This document shows positions 1 through 9,331 of a DNA stretch of 64,000 nucleotides, piece by piece. The stretch is from Streptomyces sp. CBMA152 (GTDB lineage Bacteria > Actinomycetota > Actinomycetes > Streptomycetales > Streptomycetaceae). How positions within the stretch are numbered: position 1 is the stretch's first letter; every line of letters begins with the position of its first letter. The translations under genes and the position numbers were made by a program. The stretch lies in NCBI RefSeq assembly GCF_014596475.1, contig NZ_MECJ01000010.1:1-64000 (forward strand), in the 5' to 3' direction. The notes beneath the pieces were generated by a model. It had not been told where the DNA came from, made no database searches, and saw nothing but the letters and a program-made list of their open reading frames with translations.

Positions 1-2297
1 GTCCGCGCGGGCGGGCGGGCCGCCGCCGCGACGGTGGCGGGCTCGGCGAGCCGGTCGGCGACCGCGGCCTCCTCGCGCTGCCAGTCGTCGAGCCGGTGCT
101 GGAGCTCGCTCTGCTGCCGCTCGTCCAGGAAGGCGGCGGCCGCGGCCCGGGGGGTGTCGAACCCGGCCCGGAAGGCCGCCTCCGACAGCCGTCCGTCGGC
201 GTCCTTGAGGCGCTGCGCGCTCGCCTCGACCTCGCGGACGTCCGTGGCGGCCGCTGCGAGCAGTCCGGCGCGGTGCTCCAGGAGCGCCGCCTGCTCGGCG
301 ACGCTGCCCGCCTCACCCCTCGCCTGCGCCAACTCCTTTTCGAGGGCGCCCTGTTCGCGGTCGAGCAGTTCGCATCGGGTCGTACGGGCCGATGCGCGGT
401 TGGCTGCCTGCTGCTGTTCCGCGCGCCGCCGGTCGTGCTCGCGCTCCGCGCTCTCGAAGGCCTCGCGCGCGGCGTGCAGCCCGGCGGCGAGCGAGCGGAC
501 CTCGCCGTACTCGGCGTCCAACTTCCGTACCTCGTCGGAGAGTTCCGTGAGGGCCGCCACGCCCGCCTCGGCGCGCTTCGCCGCGTACTGCTCGCGGACC
601 GAGGCGAGCGCGCGCTCGGCGTCGGCACGGGCCGCGTCGGCGCCTCGGTACGCCTGCTGCGCGGCCTCCTCCGTCGTACGGTCCACCTGGCCTGCGCCCA
701 CGCGCGCGGGGGCGGGGTGTTCGGGCGAGCCGCAGACGGCGCACGCCTCTCCGTCGCGCAACCCGGCGGCGAGCTCGGCGGCGATGCCGCGCAGCCGCTC
801 CTCGCGCAGTTCGAGCCAGTGCTCATGGGCCGCGTTGGCCCGTTCGCGGGCAGCGCTCTGCTGTGCCTCGGCGGCGTGCAGACGTCCTTCGAGCGCGTCC
901 CGGTCGCGGGCGGCGGCCAGTCGGCGCCGGGCCGGGTCGAGCTGTCCTGCCAGCTGTTCCGCGCGCGTGGCGGCCTGGTGCGCCGCCTCCACACGCTCCT
1001 GGTGGCGCAGCCGGGTGGCGTCCCAGGCGGCGAGCCAGGCGCCCGCCTCCAGGAGCAGTTCGTCGTCGGCCCTGGCCTGGCGGTCGAGGTCGGCGCGCTC
1101 GGCGGAGATCTCGGCGCTGCGCCGCTCGGCGCGGCGGGCGGCGTCAAGGGCGCCCAGGTCTTCGCGCATCTTCCGTTCAAGCGCGGCCAGTTGCTCGGCT
1201 CCGGCCTCGGCGAGGTCGGGGGGCAGCTGGGCCCGGGAGCGCTCGCGTGCGCCGCTCGCCGCGTGGTGCTCGCGCTCGGCCTGCTCCCGCAGGGCGAGGG
1301 CAGGCGCCACGAGGTCGGCTTTACGGGCCCGCTCCAGGCGCTCCCGTACGGCATCGCGCCGGGGCGCGGCGGCGGCCAGCTCGTCGGCGCGGCGCCGGGC
1401 GTCGGCGTAGCCGCGCTGGAGTTCGGCGAGGCGGCGCTCGTCGTCCAGGGCGGTGCGCGCGGCCGCCTCGCGGCTCTCGGCCGCGGCCAGCGCCGAGTCG
1501 GCGACGGCGAGCCGTTCACGGGCCCCTGCGCGCGCGACGGCGGCCCAGGCGAGGACGTCCTCGGCGAGCCCCGGCTCGCCCGGGCGGCTGTCGGGCAGCG
1601 GCCACTCGCGCGCGTCGGCGCTGTCCCCGGCGGCCTGCGCCATGCGCTGGGCGAGGGCGAGCAGCCGCTCGTCACCGCCTCGCACCTGCTGTTCGGCGCC
1701 CCGGCGCAGCTCGGCCAGGCGGTCCTCGACGGCGGCGAACCTGCCGGTGTTGAAGAGCCGCCCCAGGAGCTTGCCGCGCGCCTCGGCGTCCGAGCGCAGG
1801 AACTTGGCGAAGTCCCCCTGCGGCAACAGCACCACCTGGCAGAACTGCTCGCGGCTCATCCCGATGAGCTGCCCGATCTCCTCCCCCACCTCCTGGTGGG
1901 AGCGGCTCAGCGCCTGCCAGCCGTCCTCGGAGTCGTACTCGCGCAGCCAGGTCTGCGCCTTCTCCGTGGTGAAACCGGTGCCGCGCTTCTTGGGGCGGTT
2001 CTGCTGCGGCCGCCGGGTGATCTCCAACCGCCGTCCGCCGACGGTGAGTTCGAGCAGCACCTCGGTGACGGTGTCCGGCGCCGCGTGGTCGCTGCGCAGC
2101 GTCGCGCCGGGGCTCTGGCGCGCCCCGGGCACGGCCCCGTACAGGGCGTAGCAGACCGCGTCGAGCACGGAGGTCTTGCCCGCGCCGGTCGCGCCGTGCA
2201 ACAGGAAGAGTCCGGCGCCGGAGAGCTCGTCGAAGTCGACTTCCTGGGCGGAGCCGAAGGGGCCGAAGGCGGTGACGCGCAGCCGGTGGAGTCTCAT
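1..2297 (-). CDS. sbcC: SbcC, ATPase subunit of SbcCD nuclease (partial, runs off left edge)
   Basis: SMC-like ATPase partner of SbcD (Rad50 to its Mre11); the complex processes DNA ends and cleaves hairpins. About 765 codons are visible. The N-terminus RLRVTAFGPFG is followed by Walker A GATGAGKTS at residues 35-43 and a long Ala/Arg/Glu-rich coiled coil. A CAVC zinc-hook motif lies at residues 519-522, after which the second coiled-coil arm begins. The Walker B and signature motifs lie beyond the window. The ATG at 2297 overlaps the sbcD stop by 4 nt (ATGA), so the two are translationally coupled. Confidence 0.95.
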   Translation of the reverse strand, partial: MRLHRLRVTAFGPFGSAQEVDFDELSGAGLFLLHGATGAGKTSVLDAVCYALYGAVPGARQSPGATLRSDHAAPDTVTEVLLELTVGGRRLEITRRPQQNRPKKRGTGFTTEKAQTWLREYDSEDGWQALSRSHQEVGEEIGQLIGMSREQFCQVVLLPQGDFAKFLRSDAEARGKLLGRLFNTGRFAAVEDRLAELRRGAEQQVRGGDERLLALAQRMAQAAGDSADAREWPLPDSRPGEPGLAEDVLAWAAVARAGARERLAVADSALAAAESREAAARTALDDERRLAELQRGYADARRRADELAAAAPRRDAVRERLERARKADLVAPALALREQAEREHHAASGARERSRAQLPPDLAEAGAEQLAALERKMREDLGALDAARRAERRSAEISAERADLDRQARADDELLLEAGAWLAAWDATRLRHQERVEAAHQAATRAEQLAGQLDPARRRLAAARDRDALEGRLHAAEAQQSAARERANAAHEHWLELREERLRGIAAELAAGLRDGEACAVCGSPEHPAPARVGAGQVDRTTEEAAQQAYRGADAARADAERALASVREQYAAKRAEAGVAALTELSDEVRKLDAEYGEVRSLAAGLHAAREAFESAEREHDRRRAEQQQAANRASARTTRCELLDREQGALEKELAQARGEAGSVAEQAALLEHRAGLLAAAATDVREVEASAQRLKDADGRLSEAAFRAGFDTPRAAAAAFLDERQQSELQHRLDDWQREEAAVADRLAEPATVAAAARPPAR

Positions 2298-3505
2298 CGC
2301 CCGGCCTCCTGTCCGGCGCCGGTCACGGCCGTGCGGACGCGCGCGTGGTCGAGCGTCAGCGCCTCCTCGACCCGTACGTCGTCGAAGGCGCCGCGCAGCA
2401 CCGTCCGCTCGTGCTCGTCGGGGCCGCTGCCGCCGCGCACATGGGCCACGAAGTCCTCCGCGATCTCCTGGTCGGTGCGGCCCTGGAGGCGTCGCGCGTA
2501 CGAGGCGAGCGGGTCCTCGGGGGCGCGGTCCGGCTCGAAGACGAGGCTGAGGGTGTGCGGGAAGCGGGCGGCGAGGCGGGCCATCGCGTCGTCCGGGCGC
2601 ACCGGGTCGGTCAGCGTCGCCTCGACCCACGCCTCCTCGTGGCGCTCAAGCGCCGGGTCCTCCAGGAGGTCGTCGAGCCGGCCCCGGACGCGGGCCAGCG
2701 CGCGCGGTACGGGGCAGTCGATCCGCTCGGCGCTCACGGCACCGTCGGGAGCGAGGTCGACGAGCCACATCGACTTGCGGTGGGTGGTCTCGGAGAACGA
2801 GTACGCGAGCGGGGAGCCCGAGTAGCGCACGCGCTCGGTGAGGGTCTGGCTGCCGTGCAGATGCCCGAGCGCCACATAGTCGACGCCGTCGAAGACGCCG
2901 GCCGGGACGGCGGCGACCCCGCCGACCGTGATGTCGCGCTCGCTCTCGCTCGGCTCCCCGCCCGCCACGAAGGCGTGCGCGAGAACGACGGAACGGGTGC
3001 CCGGCTGGCGGGCCGCGAGGTCGGCGCGGACGCGCTCCATGGCCGCGCTCAGCACCTGCTCGTGCCCGGCCTTCGCGGTCTTGAACTCGTCCCGGACCAG
3101 GGCCGGTTCGAGGTAGGGCAGCCCGTAGAAGGCCACCTCCCCGTCCGCGTCGGCCAGCAGGACCGGGGTGGAGCACCCCGCGGGGTCGGTGCGCAGATGG
3201 ATGCCGGCCCGCTCGATGAGGCCCGCGCCGACACCGAGCCGCCGGGCCGAGTCATGGTTCCCGGAAATCATCACCGTGGGCACGCCCGCGTCGGCGAGGC
3301 GGTGGATGGCCCGGTCGAAGAGCTCCACGGCCGCGAGCGGCGGCACGGCCCGGTCGTAGACGTCGCCCGCCACCAGCACCGCGTCCACGGCGAACTCGCG
3401 CACCGTCGCCACCAGGCGGTCGAGGAACGCGGCCTGGGCGTCGAGCAGGCTCACCCGGTGGAACGACCGTCCCAGGTGCCAGTCCGACGTATGCAGGAAT
3501 CTCAT
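2294..3505 (-). CDS. sbcD: SbcD, metallophosphoesterase exonuclease subunit
   Basis: Mre11-type nuclease subunit of SbcCD, 403 residues, the usual family length. Metal-binding motifs are in order: SDWHLG (D8, H10), VAGDVYD near residue 47, SGNHDS near 81, and later GHLHGSQ, which supplies the last histidines. The start is the ATG at 3505. The gene is first in a two-gene operon with sbcC, which begins inside its stop codon. Nothing appears missing; function is inferred from motifs and the sbcC neighbour. Confidence 0.96.
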   Translation of the reverse strand: MRFLHTSDWHLGRSFHRVSLLDAQAAFLDRLVATVREFAVDAVLVAGDVYDRAVPPLAAVELFDRAIHRLADAGVPTVMISGNHDSARRLGVGAGLIERAGIHLRTDPAGCSTPVLLADADGEVAFYGLPYLEPALVRDEFKTAKAGHEQVLSAAMERVRADLAARQPGTRSVVLAHAFVAGGEPSESERDITVGGVAAVPAGVFDGVDYVALGHLHGSQTLTERVRYSGSPLAYSFSETTHRKSMWLVDLAPDGAVSAERIDCPVPRALARVRGRLDDLLEDPALERHEEAWVEATLTDPVRPDDAMARLAARFPHTLSLVFEPDRAPEDPLASYARRLQGRTDQEIAEDFVAHVRGGSGPDEHERTVLRGAFDDVRVEEALTLDHARVRTAVTGAGQEAGR

Positions 3506-3575
3506 GATCCCCGAGGGTAACGGTGGGGTCGGACATCCCGGGCGGCAACTGCCTTACCGGTACGGCGCAGAGCTG

Positions 3576-4202
3576 TCACGCGTCCCCGTACGCCTCTCCG
3601 CCGAGCTCCAGCGTCGCGGTGCCCGCGGTGGTGTCGGCGAGCCAGGCGCGCAGGGCGTCCACGTCCGCCTCGGGGATGCCGATCTCGATCGTCACGGCCT
3701 CCGCGTAGCGCACCTCGCGCACCGCGCGGCCGGTGGCCCGAAGATCGTTCTCCAGCTTGCCCGCACGCTGGTGGTCGACGGTGACGGTGGCCAGGCGGAA
3801 GCGCTGGCGCACGACAGTGCCCAGCGCGTCCAGGGCTTCGCCGACCACGCCTCCGTAGGCGCGGATGAGGCCGCCCGCGCCGAGCTTCACACCGCCGTAG
3901 TAGCGGGTGACGACGGCGACGGCGTAGCGCACCTCGCGACGGGTGAGCATCTGGAGCATGGGGACTCCGGCGGTGCCGCCGGGCTCACCGTCGTCGCTGG
4001 CCTTCTGCACGGAGGCGTCGGCACCGATGACGTACGCGAAGCAGTTGTGAGTCGCCGTCGGGTGCTCCTTGCGCACGCGCGCGATGAACTCCTGCGCCTC
4101 CTTTTCGGTGGCGGCGGGCGCGAGCGCGCAGAGGAACCGCGATCGGTTGATCTCGGTCTCGTGCACGCCCTCGCGGGCGATCGTCCGGTACTGCTCCTGC
4201 AT
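3576..4202 (-). CDS. YigZ/IMPACT-family protein
   Basis: A 208-residue protein of the UPF0029/YigZ family, related to the N-terminal domain of eukaryotic IMPACT. The family motif region (SRFLCALAPA, then HNCFAYVIG, DDGEPGGTAG and YYGGVKLGAGGL) is complete. The last two segments are the most conserved of the family. The biochemical role is poorly defined; a translation-related or regulatory role has been suggested. It is leftward and separated from sbcD by 70 nt, so it may be co-transcribed or independent. Confidence 0.9.
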   Translation of the reverse strand: MQEQYRTIAREGVHETEINRSRFLCALAPAATEKEAQEFIARVRKEHPTATHNCFAYVIGADASVQKASDDGEPGGTAGVPMLQMLTRREVRYAVAVVTRYYGGVKLGAGGLIRAYGGVVGEALDALGTVVRQRFRLATVTVDHQRAGKLENDLRATGRAVREVRYAEAVTIEIGIPEADVDALRAWLADTTAGTATLELGGEAYGDA

Positions 4203-4416
4203 ACGGCCACCCTATGCGGTGCCGCACACCCGACCACCCCGCTCACGGCCCACGCGCGCGTAGCGGCCGCAAGGGCGCGGGACCGGCGGTTCGCCGGAGG
4301 TCGCAAGGTGATGGATATCACGCGGTTCGGGACGAAAGCTGCCAGATCGCCTCCCGGGATGGCTGTCGGACGGCTGCCAAATGAACCCCCACCTGCGGCT
4401 CCCCCTTGATCCTCAA

Positions 4417-4434
4417 CTCTCGCTATAGCAAGAG
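4417..4434. promoter_or_regulatory. Near-perfect 18-bp palindrome upstream of the kinase/GH3 operon
   Basis: The 299-bp gap 4203-4501 holds no convincing gene. It contains CTCTcGCTATAGCaAGAG, a palindrome with one mismatched pair, 67 nt before the kinase ATG. Its position suggests an operator or a promoter element of the rightward operon. I do not see a good -35/-10 pair at normal spacing, so the exact promoter is unresolved. Confidence 0.35.
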
Positions 4435-4501
4435 GCGACAGACTGCGGGGAGGAGTCGTGTCACAGCAGAGAGTGCGCCGGTTCACGAGGAGCAGCCTTA
4501 T

Positions 4502-5152
4502 ATGTCACCACATCTGCCGTTATTCACCGTCCTCCTGGGAGGCGATTACGCGGGCAAGTCATCGGCGATGTCCCGGCTCGCGGCCGACCCGGAGCCGGTG
4601 CGGGTCGTCTCGGTCGACGACCGGTTCCTGGAGGCCCGGCACACGCTGATCGGACGGCTGCGGCGCGATGTGGTCAAGACCGTCGCCGCGCCCGACGGCG
4701 CCTACTCGCCGGACTTCATGGCCAGCATGCTCCAGACGGCGGTGGTGCATCTGCGCGACCAGCTCCTGACCGCGGCGGAGACCGCCGACGGACGGCCGCT
4801 CGTCGTGGACTCGTACTACTACAAGATCCTTGCGAAGTGCCGTCTCGCGGGCGTGCGCGAGAACCCCATGTACGACTGGTGGCGCTCCTTTCCGCAGCCG
4901 TCCCGTGTCGTCTACCTGAAGGTCTCACCGCGCGAGGCCTGGCTGCGCAGCCGCCGAGGGACGCGGGTCAACTCCCTTGAGTACTACGGCGACCGGCCGG
5001 ACCGGGCCTCCTTCGAGCGCTACCAGAGCGACCTGGACAAGCTGCTGTGGGACGAGATCAGCCATCTGCCCGTCACGGTGGTCGAGCAGCACCACTCGGC
5101 CGAGCGCACCGCCGAAGTCGTACGGGAGGCGGTCCGTCATGACCACGTCTGA
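4502..5152 (+). CDS. P-loop kinase (thymidylate-kinase-like), first gene of putative biosynthetic operon; TTA codon
   Basis: A 216-residue nucleotide-binding protein. Walker A GGDYAGKS is near residues 12-19, followed by a DDRF segment and VVDSYYYKILAK, reminiscent of the DRYY region of dTMP-kinase-like enzymes. YLKVSPREAWLRSRRG is a lid-like Arg-rich stretch. The ATG at 4502 is chosen because GAGGAG sits 9 nt upstream; earlier in-frame ATG starts lack a ribosome site. Codon 7 is TTA (4520-4522), the rare bldA-dependent leucine codon of Streptomyces. The gene overlaps the GH3 gene by 14 nt. Substrate is unknown: a small-molecule or nucleoside kinase is inferred from context. Confidence 0.75.
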   Translation: MSPHLPLFTVLLGGDYAGKSSAMSRLAADPEPVRVVSVDDRFLEARHTLIGRLRRDVVKTVAAPDGAYSPDFMASMLQTAVVHLRDQLLTAAETADGRPLVVDSYYYKILAKCRLAGVRENPMYDWWRSFPQPSRVVYLKVSPREAWLRSRRGTRVNSLEYYGDRPDRASFERYQSDLDKLLWDEISHLPVTVVEQHHSAERTAEVVREAVRHDHV

Positions 5153-6839
5153 CCCGCACCGGGACGACACCTCGTGGGCGAGCCCGGAGCGCGTACGCCG
5201 CTACCACGCGCGCGTGCTCGGCGAGCGGGCCCGGCTGCGCGCCGCGTTCGCGGACGCCGCCGGCCACCAGCGGCGCACGCTCACCGACCTGCTGGCCTTC
5301 AACGCGGACACCGAGTACGGCCGCGCCCACGGCTTCGGCCGGATCCGTACCCTCGACGACTTCCGCAAGGCCGTCCCCGTACAGGACTACTCCGCTCTCG
5401 CGCCCTGGATCGAGCGGGCGGCGGCGGGCGAGGAGAACGTCCTGACCGCGGACCGGCCCGCGGTGTTCTTCACCAGCAGCGGCAGCACGGGCGCGCACAA
5501 GAAAGTCCCGGTCACCCCGCGCTTCATGCGGACGACGTTCTTCCCGTTCTACTACGCGGCGTGGGCGCCCCTGATCGAGCACTTCCCCGATGTCCTCGCG
5601 CGCCCGGACGCGGTGCTCAATCTGAAGCACGACCCGCTGGCCGCGCCCCCCACGACCGCCTCCGGCAGCCCCCATGTGGGCGCCAGCCAGGTCGACTTCG
5701 GCACCCGGTTCGGCGAGCCGCTGTCCGCCGAGCCCGGCACCGGCGCCCCCTGGGCGACCCTGCCCGTGCCCGTCGAGGCGGGCGAGCACCTGGAGAAGAT
5801 GTATCTGCGGCTGCGCATGGCCGTGGAGAGCGATGTGCGCTGTGTCATCGGGATCAACCCGGCGATGGTCGCGGCCCTCCCGTACCAGCTGGACCTGTGG
5901 TGGCCCCGGATCGTCAAGGAGGTCCACGACGGCACGCTCGGCGGGCTGCCGCACGGCGCCCCCAACCCGGCGCGCGCCGCGGAACTCCAGCGGCTGGCCG
6001 ATCGTTTCGGAAGAGTACGACCGGCTCACATCTGGCCGAACATGCGCGCCCTGTTCTGCTGGACCACCGGGCTCGCCTCGCTGTATCTGCCCAGGCTGCG
6101 CGAGGAGTTCGGGGCCGGGGTGACCGCGCTGCCCGCCCCGGTCGCGGCGTCCGAGGGTCCGGTGGGGGTGGCCCTCGACCGGCATCCGTCGGCCGGCAGC
6201 CTGGTGGTGACCGCGTCGGTGTACGAGTTCGCCGACGCCGACACCGACCTCGCGCCGGACACCGCGACGCTCGGGCCCGACGAGCTCGAACCGGGCCGCG
6301 ACTACCACGTGATCTTCAGCCATGTGGGCGGGCTCTACCGCTACGGCGTGGGCGACGTGGTGCGTGTGGTGGACCGCGAGGACGGTGTGCCGCGCGTCGA
6401 GTACACCGGCCGCAGCACGCTCTCCGACGCGGCCGGGGAGCGGCTGCGGGACGCCCAGGTGATCCGGGCGCTCGGCGAGGCGCTGGCGGCCGGCGGGCTC
6501 GACCTGCGCAACGCCGCGTGCCGGGTGCGGAACGCCGAACAGGGCGCCCCCGCCTACGAGTTCGCGGTGGCCCCGGCGACCCCGTGGAGCGACGACGAGT
6601 CCCGCCGGTTCCTGCCGCGCCTGGACGACGCGCTCGGCCGGGAGTCGGCCGGGTACCGCCGGGCCCGCGCCGAGCACCGGCTCGGCGCGCCCACCCTGGT
6701 GCGGCTGCGGCCGGACGCGTTCCTGCGCGACTGGCAGGCGGCCGTCGCCACCGGCATCCGCCCCACCCAGGTCAAGGACCGGCTGTTCCGCCAGGACCCG
6801 GCCCAGTGGCACCGCCTCACCGACGGGGCCGGCGCCTGA
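5139..6839 (+). CDS. GH3-family adenylate-forming acyl-amide synthetase
   Basis: A 566-residue member of the GH3 (auxin-responsive promoter) superfamily. Family members adenylate a carboxylic acid and couple it to an amine or amino acid. The ATP-binding signature FTSSGSTGAHK lies near residues 110-120. A YRYGVGDVV segment (about 398-406) and the following EYTGRST match the second and third GH3 ATP motifs. Length equals plant GH3 enzymes. The ATG at 5139 lies inside the kinase gene. In this operon it is the best candidate for the scaffold-joining step; the acid and amine are unknown. Confidence 0.85.
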   Translation: MTTSDPHRDDTSWASPERVRRYHARVLGERARLRAAFADAAGHQRRTLTDLLAFNADTEYGRAHGFGRIRTLDDFRKAVPVQDYSALAPWIERAAAGEENVLTADRPAVFFTSSGSTGAHKKVPVTPRFMRTTFFPFYYAAWAPLIEHFPDVLARPDAVLNLKHDPLAAPPTTASGSPHVGASQVDFGTRFGEPLSAEPGTGAPWATLPVPVEAGEHLEKMYLRLRMAVESDVRCVIGINPAMVAALPYQLDLWWPRIVKEVHDGTLGGLPHGAPNPARAAELQRLADRFGRVRPAHIWPNMRALFCWTTGLASLYLPRLREEFGAGVTALPAPVAASEGPVGVALDRHPSAGSLVVTASVYEFADADTDLAPDTATLGPDELEPGRDYHVIFSHVGGLYRYGVGDVVRVVDREDGVPRVEYTGRSTLSDAAGERLRDAQVIRALGEALAAGGLDLRNAACRVRNAEQGAPAYEFAVAPATPWSDDESRRFLPRLDDALGRESAGYRRARAEHRLGAPTLVRLRPDAFLRDWQAAVATGIRPTQVKDRLFRQDPAQWHRLTDGAGA

Positions 6840-7047
6840 CCGACGCCACCCGGGCGCACGGCCGGATTCCCCACCCGGCCATGCCCCGACCGGCGGTCCT
6901 GGGCCTGCCGGTCCCTTCCAACGGCACGCGCGCGTGAGCTACGAACGTCCTCCACGCGCGCGACCGTCGCACTCCGTACTCGATTCCGCCGCACCCCCGC
7001 CCCCACCCGTCCATCGCCATCCGCCCGACCGAAGGAGACGAGCCCGC

Positions 7048-7905
7048 GTGACCGAACTGCTCGACGCCGTCGAACGCACCGCCCTGCTCACCGCCGCCCT
7101 GCGCGCCGCGGAGACACGGCGGCCCGACCGCATCTACCAGGACCCGTACGCGGACGTCCTGTGCGGCGACATCGGGCCCGAACTGCTCTGCCAGATCCGG
7201 GCGGCGACGTTCCCGGCGGATTCCTCCCGTACGCTCCCCAGCACCCCCGACTACAACGCGATCCGCACCCGGTTCTTCGACGACTACCTCCAGGAGGCGG
7301 CGCGCGAGCCCGGGATGCGGCAGATCGTGCTGGCCCCGGCCGGTATGGACTCGCGCGCGTACCGCCTCGAATGGCCCGAGGGGCTGCGCTACTTCGAGAT
7401 CGACCGGCCCGCCGTCCTCGCGTACAAGGAAAGCCGCCTCGAGGGGATCACACCGCTCCCCGACCACCGCACGGTCGCCGTCGACCTCACCTCGCCCGAC
7501 TGGGAGGACGACCTCAAGGCGGCCGGATACGACCCGTCGCTGCCCTCCACCTGGCTGCTCGAAGGGCTGCTGTACTACATCCCCGAGGCCGACACCCACC
7601 GCATCCTGAGCCGCGTAGCCGCCCTCTCGGCGCCGGGCAGCCGGATCGCCGCCGACCTGGTCAACGCCGCCGCCCTGACGCTGCCTCATATGCGGGGTCT
7701 GCTGGACATCTTCGCGGGCTGGGGCTGCCCCTGGCTGTTCGGGACGGACGAGCCCGAAGCGCTCTTCGACGGCCATGGCTTCTCCGTCGAGGCGCTCCAA
7801 CCCGGCGAACCGGGCGCCGACTTCGGCCGCTGGCCGGACCCCGTACCGCCCCGGGACGTCGAGAACGTGCGCCGGGTGTTCTTCCTGCACGGTCGGCGGC
7901 GCTGA
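7048..7905 (+). CDS. SAM-dependent methyltransferase, TIGR00027/leucine carboxyl methyltransferase-like
   Basis: A 285-residue class I methyltransferase. APAGMDSRAYRLEWP corresponds to the family SAM motif (GAGLDTRAYRL in typical members), followed by FEIDRPAVLAYK, whose acidic residue would bind the ribose. An upstream-extended reading frame exists, but the GTG at 7048 is chosen because GAAGGAGA precedes it by 9 nt. The preceding 208 bp (6840-7047) holds no gene. The next gene starts 1 nt after its stop. Relatives methylate carboxylates or hydroxyls; here it probably tailors the operon product. Confidence 0.85.
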   Translation: MTELLDAVERTALLTAALRAAETRRPDRIYQDPYADVLCGDIGPELLCQIRAATFPADSSRTLPSTPDYNAIRTRFFDDYLQEAAREPGMRQIVLAPAGMDSRAYRLEWPEGLRYFEIDRPAVLAYKESRLEGITPLPDHRTVAVDLTSPDWEDDLKAAGYDPSLPSTWLLEGLLYYIPEADTHRILSRVAALSAPGSRIAADLVNAAALTLPHMRGLLDIFAGWGCPWLFGTDEPEALFDGHGFSVEALQPGEPGADFGRWPDPVPPRDVENVRRVFFLHGRRR

Positions 7906-7906
7906 C

Positions 7907-9331
7907 ATGGCCAACGCGTTGGTCGTGGGAGGCAGCGTCGCGGGCCTGGCGGCCGCGCTCGCCCTCGCCGGGTCCGGCCGCAAGGTCGTGGTCCTGGAGC
8001 GCTCGGCCCCGCCGCCCCGGGGCGCGATGGCCGATCTGCACAACCGCTGGCAGCGCCCGACCGTGCCGCAGGCCCAGCAGTCCCACACGCTGACCTCGCT
8101 CGGGGTGCAGACGCTGCGCACGCGCGCGCCCGAGGTCCTGGAGCGGCTGCTGGCGTCCGGTGCCCCGCTGTTCGACCTCACGCGCGCGTTGCCGCCGGGA
8201 GCCACCGACCGGGGCCGCGAGGTCGGCGACGACGACCTGGTCGCGATCGGCTGCCGCCGCACCACGCTCGAACTCGTCCTGTACCGGACGGTCGAGGCGC
8301 TGCCGCAGGTCGAGATCCGGCACGGCACGACCGTGCGCGGACTGCGGCTCGACGCCGAAAAGCGGTCGGTACGCGGTGTGGTGACCGCCAACGGCGCGCA
8401 TCTTTCCGCCGACGTGGTCGTGGACGCCACCGGCCGGCGCGCGGCCTCCCGCACCTGGCTCGCCGACGCAGGGGTGGGCCTGGGCAACGATCTGACCACG
8501 CCGTCCGGCCTGCGCGGCTTCACCCGGTTCTACCGGCTCAGAGGCAGCTCGCTGCCCGGACCGCTGACCCGTGGCCACGCCGCCGGGGACATCTGGGACC
8601 ACTACGCGGGCGTGCTCCACCCCGGCGACGCGGGCACCTTCGCGATCGCCCTGGGCACGCTGCCCGGCGACCTCGAACTGGACCGGCTGCGGCACCCGGC
8701 CGTCTTCACCGCCCTCGCCCGTGCGACACCGGGCTTGTCGGCGTGGCTCGACGACAGCGTCAGCGAACCGCTCTCGGGCGTCCATGTGATCACCGGCCCG
8801 GCCAACGCCCTGCGTGCCGCCGCCGTACGGCCTTCCGTGGCGGGTCTGTTCCCGGTCGGCGACGCGGCCTGTGTCACCAATCCGCTTTTCGGGCGAGGCA
8901 TGTCGCTGGCGCTCGCCCAGGCCTTCGGCCTCGCCGACGCGCTCGCGGCGCACCCGGCGGCCGAGCGGTCGGAGGCGGCGGCGCGGTTCGCGGACACCCT
9001 GCTGCGGCCGTGGTACGAGCACGCGGCCGGGAGCGACCGCGAGCGGATCGGACAGTGGAGCGCCGCCGTCCACGGCCGTTCCCAGCCGCCCGTCGACCCC
9101 GGCTGCCCGAGCGGTCAGATCCGCGCGGCCGCCGTGCACGACGGCATGGTGTGGCGGGGTCTGATGCGGGTCCTGATGGGGCTGAGGACGCCGGACGAGG
9201 TGTTCGGGGACGAGAAGTTCCACCACCGGGTCGCCCACGCACCGCGCGGCGCCACACCCTCGGGCACCGCGCCACTGCCCCGCCAGGAGCTCCTGCGGGC
9301 CCTCGACGAGGCCGAGGAGGTCCGGCCGTGA
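7907..9331 (+). CDS. FAD-dependent monooxygenase/oxidoreductase
   Basis: A 474-residue flavoprotein of the PHBH/halogenase-like superfamily. The FAD Rossmann motif VVGGSVAGLAAALALAGSG is at residues 6-24 (GGSVAG variant of GxGxxG), ending in the ribose-binding Glu of VVLE. A VDATGRRAASRTWL segment sits mid-protein and FPVGDAACVTNPLFGRGMS is the GD motif near residue 310-325. It may hydroxylate or otherwise oxidise the pathway intermediate. No flavin-independent alternative is suggested. Its TGA overlaps the GTG start of the next gene (GTGA), indicating tight coupling. Confidence 0.85.
   Translation: MANALVVGGSVAGLAAALALAGSGRKVVVLERSAPPPRGAMADLHNRWQRPTVPQAQQSHTLTSLGVQTLRTRAPEVLERLLASGAPLFDLTRALPPGATDRGREVGDDDLVAIGCRRTTLELVLYRTVEALPQVEIRHGTTVRGLRLDAEKRSVRGVVTANGAHLSADVVVDATGRRAASRTWLADAGVGLGNDLTTPSGLRGFTRFYRLRGSSLPGPLTRGHAAGDIWDHYAGVLHPGDAGTFAIALGTLPGDLELDRLRHPAVFTALARATPGLSAWLDDSVSEPLSGVHVITGPANALRAAAVRPSVAGLFPVGDAACVTNPLFGRGMSLALAQAFGLADALAAHPAAERSEAAARFADTLLRPWYEHAAGSDRERIGQWSAAVHGRSQPPVDPGCPSGQIRAAAVHDGMVWRGLMRVLMGLRTPDEVFGDEKFHHRVAHAPRGATPSGTAPLPRQELLRALDEAEEVRP

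Noticed and set aside
34..2825. Long rightward open frames across the sbcCD genes (458 and 909 codons)
   Set aside because: They are antisense shadows of sbcC/sbcD; their products are Arg/Ala/Ser- or Gly-rich with no domain, while the reverse strand shows complete SbcC and SbcD motifs.
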